Assembly: GCA_017940955.1 (NCBI GenBank)
Contig: JAGAXP010000111.1
Location: 1-11,437, forward strand
Length of the DNA: 11,437 bases
Source: Oribacterium sp.
Lineage (GTDB): Bacteria; Bacillota_A; Clostridia; Lachnospirales; Lachnospiraceae
Direction: 5' to 3'
Position numbers and translations under genes: made by a program
Notes under the pieces: generated by a model
What the model saw: the letters and a program-made list of their open reading frames with translations, nothing else
Told to the model about the DNA's origin: nothing
Database searches by the model: none
Shown: positions 6,988-11,437 of the stretch, one piece after another
Layout of the letters: each line of letters starts with the position of its first letter
Numbering within the stretch: position 1 is the first letter of the stretch

Positions 6988-8037
6988 ATGAAAAATATAA
7001 GAGACCTTGAAATAAATGAATTAACAGAATTAATTGAAAGCATGGGGGAGAAGTCCTTTCGCGCTACACAGCTTTATCAATGGCTTCATGTGAAGCTTGC
7101 TGACGGGTTTGATGAAATGACCAATCTCCCAAAGTCTCTCCGGGAAAAGCTTTCAGAGGACTACTATGCCACACTGCCGGAGACCGTTGAGGTTCTCACC
7201 TCCCGGATCGATGAAACCAAAAAATTCATAAACCGTATGAAGGACGGTCATGTTATCGAGTCCGTATGGATGAAATACCAGCACGGAAATTCCGTATGTA
7301 TATCCAGCCAGGTGGGCTGCCGTATGGGCTGCAGGTTCTGTGCTTCAACCCTGGAGGGGCTTGCCAGAAACCTCACATCCGGTGAAATGCTCGGGCAGGT
7401 TTACCGGATGGAAAAAGACACCGGCGAAAGAGTGGACAACATTGTCATCATGGGCTCCGGAGAGCCTTTGGACAACTATGAAGAATTCACCCGTTTTATA
7501 CGTATGATCTCCGATAAAAACGGGCTCAATATTTCCCGCAGAAATATCACCGTATCCACCTGCGGCATTGTTCCCCGCATCAGAGAACTGGCAGATGAGA
7601 ATTACGGTATCACCCTGGCTCTCAGCCTTCATGCGCCAAATGATGAAACCCGTAAAACCCTCATGCCCATAGCCAATAAATATTCTCTGTCGGAGATAAT
7701 GCCTGCCATAGAGTATTATTTTGAGAAAACCGGACGTCGTGTAACCTTCGAGTATTCGGTTGTCGAAGGTGTTAATGACAACAAAAATGAGGCACAGCAG
7801 CTTGTCCGCCTCATACACGGCATGAAACAGAAGGGTAAGCTTCAGTGTCATGTGAACCTCATTCCTGTAAATCCCATAAAGGAAAGAGACTGGAAACGTC
7901 CGGATCGCAGCAAGATCGAAGCATTTCAGCATATCCTGGAAAAGAATGGCATCGCCGCCACCATACGCAGGGAAATGGGCTCGGATATCTCCGGATCCTG
8001 CGGACAGTTACGAAGAGATTACCTATCGAAGGAGTAG
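6988..8037 (+). CDS. rlmN: Dual-specificity RNA methyltransferase RlmN (23S rRNA A2503 / tRNA A37)
   Basis: RlmN is a radical-SAM enzyme that places a methyl group on C2 of A2503 in 23S rRNA and of A37 in some tRNAs. The 349 residues open with the family's N-terminal RNA-binding domain (MKNIRDLEINELTELI). The radical-SAM cluster is C-x3-C-x2-C: Cys111, Cys115 and Cys118 in VGCRMGCRFCAST. The two mechanistic cysteines are Cys104 (NSVCISSQVG) and Cys338 (SDISGSCGQLRRDY). IMGSGEPLDN and LALSLHAPND are also typical. The N-terminus fits the family exactly at ATG 6988, yet no Shine-Dalgarno lies at a useful distance: only GGG touching the ATG. The gene is the first of a compact rlmN-prpC-prkC group; its stop overlaps nothing but lies directly before the prpC ATG codons. 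Confidence 0.97.
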   Translation: MKNIRDLEINELTELIESMGEKSFRATQLYQWLHVKLADGFDEMTNLPKSLREKLSEDYYATLPETVEVLTSRIDETKKFINRMKDGHVIESVWMKYQHGNSVCISSQVGCRMGCRFCASTLEGLARNLTSGEMLGQVYRMEKDTGERVDNIVIMGSGEPLDNYEEFTRFIRMISDKNGLNISRRNITVSTCGIVPRIRELADENYGITLALSLHAPNDETRKTLMPIANKYSLSEIMPAIEYYFEKTGRRVTFEYSVVEGVNDNKNEAQQLVRLIHGMKQKGKLQCHVNLIPVNPIKERDWKRPDRSKIEAFQHILEKNGIAATIRREMGSDISGSCGQLRRDYLSKE

Positions 8038-8040
8038 ATG

Positions 8041-8787
8041 ATGGACTTTTTTGCAAAGACAGACAAAGGCCGTAAAAGACGTATGAATCAGGACTACGTT
8101 TTTGCGACTTCAAAGCCTGTAGGGGCATTACCTAATCTTTTCCTCCTGGCCGACGGCATGGGAGGTCATAAAGCAGGTGATTTTGCCTCGCGTTTTGCTG
8201 TGGAAGAGTTTAGAAAATACATCAGTGAAGCACCAAAAGACATTCCCTCTGTTCAGCTTATACAGAATGCCATTTCCTCTGTAAATGAACGTCTGTACAA
8301 ACTGTCCATGGAAGACGAAAATTACAGCGGTATGGGTACTACTCTGGTATCCGCATTTATTGATGATAATGTCATCACCGTAAGTAACATCGGAGATTCC
8401 CGTGCTTATATCATCCACGGAAATACCATAAAGCAGATCACAAGGGACCATTCCTACGTGGAAGAAATGGTGAGACGCGGCTTTATGCGCCGTGGTTCAC
8501 AGGATTACCTTAATTCCAGAAACATCATAACCCGTGCAGTGGGTATCGAGCCCAGAGTAGCTGCCGACTTCTTTGAGGTTGAGCTGTCTGATGGAGACTA
8601 TTTTCTTATGTGTTCGGACGGACTCAGCAACATGGCGGATAATGAAAGCATCCGCAACATCGTCCGGGAACGGAATTCTGTCGAAAACAAAGTACAGGCA
8701 CTTATAGATATCGCCAATATCAACGGCGGAAAAGACAACATCGGCATCGTACTTGTTGACCCTTACGGAGAGGAGGTAGAGTCATGA
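8041..8787 (+). CDS. prpC: PP2C-type protein Ser/Thr phosphatase (Stp/PrpC)
   Basis: PrpC removes phosphate from serine and threonine, opposing the PrkC kinase encoded next. The 248 residues have the PPM motifs in order: RKRRMNQDYVF (11-21), LLADGMGGHKAG with metal ligand Asp38 (35-46), GMGTTLVSAF (98-107), VSNIGDSRAY (114-123), ITRDHSYV (133-140), NIITRAVGIEP (161-171), CSDGLS with Asp193 (191-196) and GGKDNIGIVLVD with Asp232 (229-240). No signal or membrane segment is present, so it is cytosolic. Two ATG codons stand in tandem at 8038 and 8041; GGAG at 8031-8034 is three bases from the first and six from the second, so 8041 is preferred, though 8038 is possible. The end overlaps the prkC ATG by four bases (ATGA), which suggests translational coupling of phosphatase and kinase. 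Confidence 0.96.
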   Translation: MDFFAKTDKGRKRRMNQDYVFATSKPVGALPNLFLLADGMGGHKAGDFASRFAVEEFRKYISEAPKDIPSVQLIQNAISSVNERLYKLSMEDENYSGMGTTLVSAFIDDNVITVSNIGDSRAYIIHGNTIKQITRDHSYVEEMVRRGFMRRGSQDYLNSRNIITRAVGIEPRVAADFFEVELSDGDYFLMCSDGLSNMADNESIRNIVRERNSVENKVQALIDIANINGGKDNIGIVLVDPYGEEVES

Positions 8788-10943
8788 TGATTCAGGAAGG
8801 TCAGATCCTTGATGACAGATATGAAATAGACTCCCTCATCGGTCAGGGAGGCATGAGTTTTGTTTACCGTGCCAAAGATACCAAGATGGGCCGTGCAGTG
8901 GCCATCAAGGTCCTGAAGGAAGAGTACTGTGAAGACGAAGATTTCATCAGGAAATTCCAGAATGAAGCTCAGGCTGCCGCAAAACTCAACCATCCCAATA
9001 TCGTTGCAGTTTACGACATCGTGGATAATCACGAGGATAAGCTCCACTATATTGTGATGGAGCTTGTGGAAGGTATCACTTTAAAAACCTATATCCAGAG
9101 AAAAGGAGCCATGGACTCCAAGGAAGCCGTCGCTCTGGCACTTCAGGTAGTGGGAGGCATTGAACAGGCTCACAAAAACGGCATAGTACACCGTGACATC
9201 AAGCCTCAGAATATGATCGTATCCGATGACGGCACTGTTAAGGTTGCCGATTTTGGTATCGCAAGAGCTGCCACCCAGCAGACAGTAAACACTACCGTCA
9301 TGGGCTCGGTACATTATATCTCTCCTGAACAGGCTCGTTCCGGACAGGCTGATGAAAGATCTGATATATACAGCTTCGGCTGCACCTTATATGAGATGCT
9401 TACAGGCAAGGTGCCTTATGACGGAAGCACTTCAGTTGCTGTGGTATTTGCCCACATGGAAAATAAGATCCCGAGAGTCCGTGACCTGGTTCCTGATGTT
9501 TATCCCGCGCTTGATATCGCCGTCTTCAAGTGTATGCAGAAGCGCCCCTCCAGACGTTATCAGCATATAGGAGAACTGAGAGAGGATCTTCAGAAAGCGA
9601 TTAAGGATCCGGGAGGTTCTTTCTTTAAGGGAAAAATCCCCGAGGACCTGGATGAAACGAGGGTACTTTCGCCTGCTGAACTCGATGACCTTAAGTCCAT
9701 GCAGAATCAGTCAGATTCAAAAACGGAGCAGCCTCACTACAGTGGAATACCGGGTTTCCTTTATGATCACAATATAATAAGAGATCACATTATGCTTTCC
9801 CGCATCATCACGGTCATATGCGGTATCGCTATACTGATACTGGTTCTGATCATAGGGAAAAATGTGGTGGATTTCTTCACCCGTGATACCACTCCTTTGG
9901 AAACCGCAGCTACCACTGTCGCAGAAACAGAGGAAACCACTGCTGTAAGCATTACCATTTCCGCCCTTGAAACCCGTATTCAGGGCATAATCGGTCTTAC
10001 CCTAGATGAAGCGGAAGAGGAGCTCAGAGAGTATAACATCAGGATATTATCATCCGGTGCGGAATATTCCGACACCTACAACGAGGGTGTTATCATCAGC
10101 TATCCCGACAAGGATTACGCTGCCGGAAGCACCATAGAGGTAACTGTCTCCAAGGGTCCTCAGACAATTGTTTTTTACAATAAAAACAATCCTTATGACC
10201 TTAGCACTCTCAACGAAACAAAGCTTCAGGATCTGGAGACCCGCCTTAAGGAACGTGACATTCCCTACAGTGTAACCGAAGAATACTCGGATACGGTTCC
10301 CGCAGGATATGTGATCCGTACAAACAAGCCGGATTCTTCAGGCTCTGAGCTGCTGGAAATAGTGGTCTCAAGAGGACTTAATGCGAATGTGGTCAATGTT
10401 CCGGATCTTAAGGAATACTCAGAACAGGATGCCCTTACAGCCCTGTCGCTTCTTGAACTGACACCGGGAAATATTTCCTATCTCCCGGACAATGCCGTTG
10501 AAGAAGGCATAGTGACAGGACAGTCCATAGCAGCCGGAACTCCTGTACCAAAGGGCACCACAATAAGCTTTACCGTATCGGCAGGCGCTAACGGAATTGC
10601 CAGCGTTAAGTCGGTTGACCCACAGGATCTCACGACAATATCATCAGACAAAGACGGCTGGTACAGTTCCATCAGTACCACTGTCTCCCTTGGATCCGGC
10701 GCGGAACCGGGATCAAATGAAACCATGCTGGTGTCCATAAGACTCCGTCAGGATGTGAACGGAGAAGAGCATTACAGAACTCTTCAGGAAGCCCGTTCCT
10801 ACGCCATCGGAACAGAGCTTCAGGTTGTATTCCCGACTATAAAGGGCGAAGAAGGAATACCTTCAGGTGTGGTTGAGGTTGTTAATGCTTCCACCGATAC
10901 TGTCATCGCTTCCTTTGCATGTGCTTTCTCCCCGGAGGAGTAA
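8784..10943 (+). CDS. prkC: Membrane Ser/Thr protein kinase with PASTA domains (PrkC/StkP type)
   Basis: PrkC-type kinases sense cell-wall fragments or lipid II outside and phosphorylate cytosolic proteins of division, wall synthesis and translation. The 719 residues contain a kinase domain (about 13-270) with IGQGGMSFVY (19-28), Lys42, HRDIKPQN (136-143), DFGIARA (156-162), activation-loop threonines (TVNTTVMGS, 167-175) and SPEQA (180-184). A juxtamembrane part (271-338) includes DETRVLSP. One membrane segment lies at about 340-358, then a Thr-rich stalk (366-388) and three extracellular PASTA repeats (about 397-458, 468-531 and 535-601), the second rather divergent. A further domain of about 115 residues (603-719), rich in beta-strand-like sequence, ends the protein; I do not recognise it. 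AGGAGGT (8771-8777) lies six bases before the ATG, inside prpC. Confidence 0.96.
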   Translation: MMIQEGQILDDRYEIDSLIGQGGMSFVYRAKDTKMGRAVAIKVLKEEYCEDEDFIRKFQNEAQAAAKLNHPNIVAVYDIVDNHEDKLHYIVMELVEGITLKTYIQRKGAMDSKEAVALALQVVGGIEQAHKNGIVHRDIKPQNMIVSDDGTVKVADFGIARAATQQTVNTTVMGSVHYISPEQARSGQADERSDIYSFGCTLYEMLTGKVPYDGSTSVAVVFAHMENKIPRVRDLVPDVYPALDIAVFKCMQKRPSRRYQHIGELREDLQKAIKDPGGSFFKGKIPEDLDETRVLSPAELDDLKSMQNQSDSKTEQPHYSGIPGFLYDHNIIRDHIMLSRIITVICGIAILILVLIIGKNVVDFFTRDTTPLETAATTVAETEETTAVSITISALETRIQGIIGLTLDEAEEELREYNIRILSSGAEYSDTYNEGVIISYPDKDYAAGSTIEVTVSKGPQTIVFYNKNNPYDLSTLNETKLQDLETRLKERDIPYSVTEEYSDTVPAGYVIRTNKPDSSGSELLEIVVSRGLNANVVNVPDLKEYSEQDALTALSLLELTPGNISYLPDNAVEEGIVTGQSIAAGTPVPKGTTISFTVSAGANGIASVKSVDPQDLTTISSDKDGWYSSISTTVSLGSGAEPGSNETMLVSIRLRQDVNGEEHYRTLQEARSYAIGTELQVVFPTIKGEEGIPSGVVEVVNASTDTVIASFACAFSPEE

Positions 10944-10951
10944 GCTGCTTA

Positions 10952-10983
10952 ATCGAGTAGGGGGAAGGCACCCCCTACTCGAT
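10952..10983 (+). terminator. Perfect 13-bp hairpin after prkC (terminator-like, no U-tract)
   Basis: ATCGAGTAGGGGG (10952-10964) is followed by a six-base loop AAGGCA and the exact reverse complement CCCCCTACTCGAT (10971-10983), starting eight bases after the prkC stop. The stem is strong and GC-rich at its top, but GTCACGTTGG follows instead of a T-run, so termination is uncertain. It could be a 3'-end stabiliser, a pause site or a dispersed palindromic repeat. Confidence 0.5.
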
Positions 10984-10991
10984 GTCACGTT

Positions 10992-11027
10992 GGCCTTCAA
11001 ATGAATATAAATATTCGCTTGAAGGCC
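10992..11027 (+). other. Second long hairpin upstream of rsgA
   Basis: GGCCTTCAA (10992-11000) pairs with TTGAAGGCC (11019-11027). Inside, GAATAT (11003-11008) faces ATATTC (11011-11016), joined by one mismatch and a possible U-G pair, so nearly the whole 36 bases form one long stem with a small loop. No T-run follows. It ends 32 bases before the rsgA ATG and would lie in the rsgA leader if transcription continues from prkC. Confidence 0.5.
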
Positions 11028-11059
11028 GTATCGCGCAAACTAAGATTCATGAGGTAAAA

Positions 11060-11437
11060 ATGTCTTTAAAAGGAAAAATCTACAAAGGAATAGGAGGCTT
11101 TTATTACGTTCACACTTCAGAAGGAGACTACGAATGTCGTGCCAAAGGCATCTTCAGAAACCGTAATGAAAAACCTCTGGTTGGGGATGATGCGGAGATT
11201 GAACCGGTCCAGGACAGCGAAAAGGAGCGGGAAGGATCCGTTATCCGCATCCTTCCAAGAAAAAACCAGCTGATACGTCCGGAGGTTGCCAATATCGATC
11301 AGGCGGTAGTTGTGTTTGCCCTTAAACATCCGGACCCGAATCTGAGTCTCCTGGACAGATTTCTCATACATATGGAACAGCGGGACATACCTGTGGTCAT
11401 TTTTTTCAACAAGGTCGATCTCATTGATGTTCCGGAA
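11060..11437 (+). CDS. rsgA: Ribosome small-subunit GTPase RsgA, 5' part (cut by window edge)
   Basis: RsgA (YjeQ/YloQ/CpgA) is a circularly permuted GTPase that checks late 30S subunit assembly. The first 126 residues are in the window. MSLKGKIYKGIGGFYYV opens the OB-fold domain (to about 72), which includes the KPLVGDDAEI stretch; then NIDQAVVVFA (79-86) and PNLSLLDRFL (93-102) begin the GTPase domain, with the G4 motif NKVD (117-120). In this family G4 precedes the P-loop, which here lies beyond the edge with the zinc-binding C-terminus. TGAGGT (11050-11055) sits four bases before the ATG at 11060. It follows prkC after a 116-base gap with two hairpins. In Bacillus the orthologue CpgA is a PrkC substrate, a known link for these neighbours. 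Confidence 0.93.
   Translation, partial: MSLKGKIYKGIGGFYYVHTSEGDYECRAKGIFRNRNEKPLVGDDAEIEPVQDSEKEREGSVIRILPRKNQLIRPEVANIDQAVVVFALKHPDPNLSLLDRFLIHMEQRDIPVVIFFNKVDLIDVPE

Noticed and set aside
7345..7932. A 195-codon open frame on the minus strand within rlmN
   Set aside because: It is fully antisense to a well-conserved gene, has no known motif and is explained by codon bias of rlmN.
10952..10983. Calling the hairpin after prkC a certain rho-independent terminator
   Set aside because: The stem is perfect but no T-run follows, so it is given only as terminator-like.
1..11437. A defence, secretion or mobile system in the window
   Set aside because: All genes match known housekeeping families in a common Firmicute order; no transposase, integrase, toxin-antitoxin pair or repeat array is visible.

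Overview
The window is an ordinary housekeeping locus of a low-to-mid GC Firmicute. It is most likely a member of the Lachnospiraceae (Clostridia), because the order priA-def-fmt-membrane zinc peptidase-rsmB-rlmN-prpC-prkC-rsgA and the wording of several motifs fit that family (for example ARDLTEDKI after motif I of RsmB). All ten genes lie on the + strand and fill almost the whole window. The first (murF) is cut by the left edge and the last (rsgA) by the right edge. I see no mobile element, phage, CRISPR array, tRNA or rRNA.

Layout: (1) 1-3157, the 3' part of murF (peptidoglycan precursor ligase) with priA (replication-restart helicase) starting at the base after its stop. (2) 3243-6863, a translation block: def (peptide deformylase) and fmt (Met-tRNA formyltransferase), which respectively remove and add the formyl group of initiator Met, then a YugP-type membrane zinc peptidase and rsmB (16S rRNA m5C methyltransferase), tightly spaced. 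(3) 6988-10943, rlmN (23S rRNA/tRNA m2A methyltransferase), prpC (PP2C phosphatase) and prkC (PASTA Ser/Thr kinase), with almost no spacing and a 4-base prpC/prkC overlap, so phosphatase and kinase are probably translationally coupled. (4) 10944-11437, two strong hairpins and the start of rsgA, a ribosome-assembly GTPase. The locus couples translation initiation and rRNA maturation with cell-wall-sensing kinase signalling; PrkC is known to phosphorylate the RsgA orthologue CpgA in Bacillus.

I found no convincing new system. The most interesting signals are smaller. PriA seems to lack its winged-helix domain and carries a Ser/Glu-rich in-frame insert whose DNA is full of inverted repeats. The last codons of rsmB appear a second time, in frame, after its stop, with mostly synonymous or conservative differences, which looks like the scar of an allele replacement. 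MurF, PriA and RsmB each lack a peripheral stretch usual for their family. Two long hairpins without U-tracts separate prkC from rsgA. Family comparisons are from memory, not from alignments run here.
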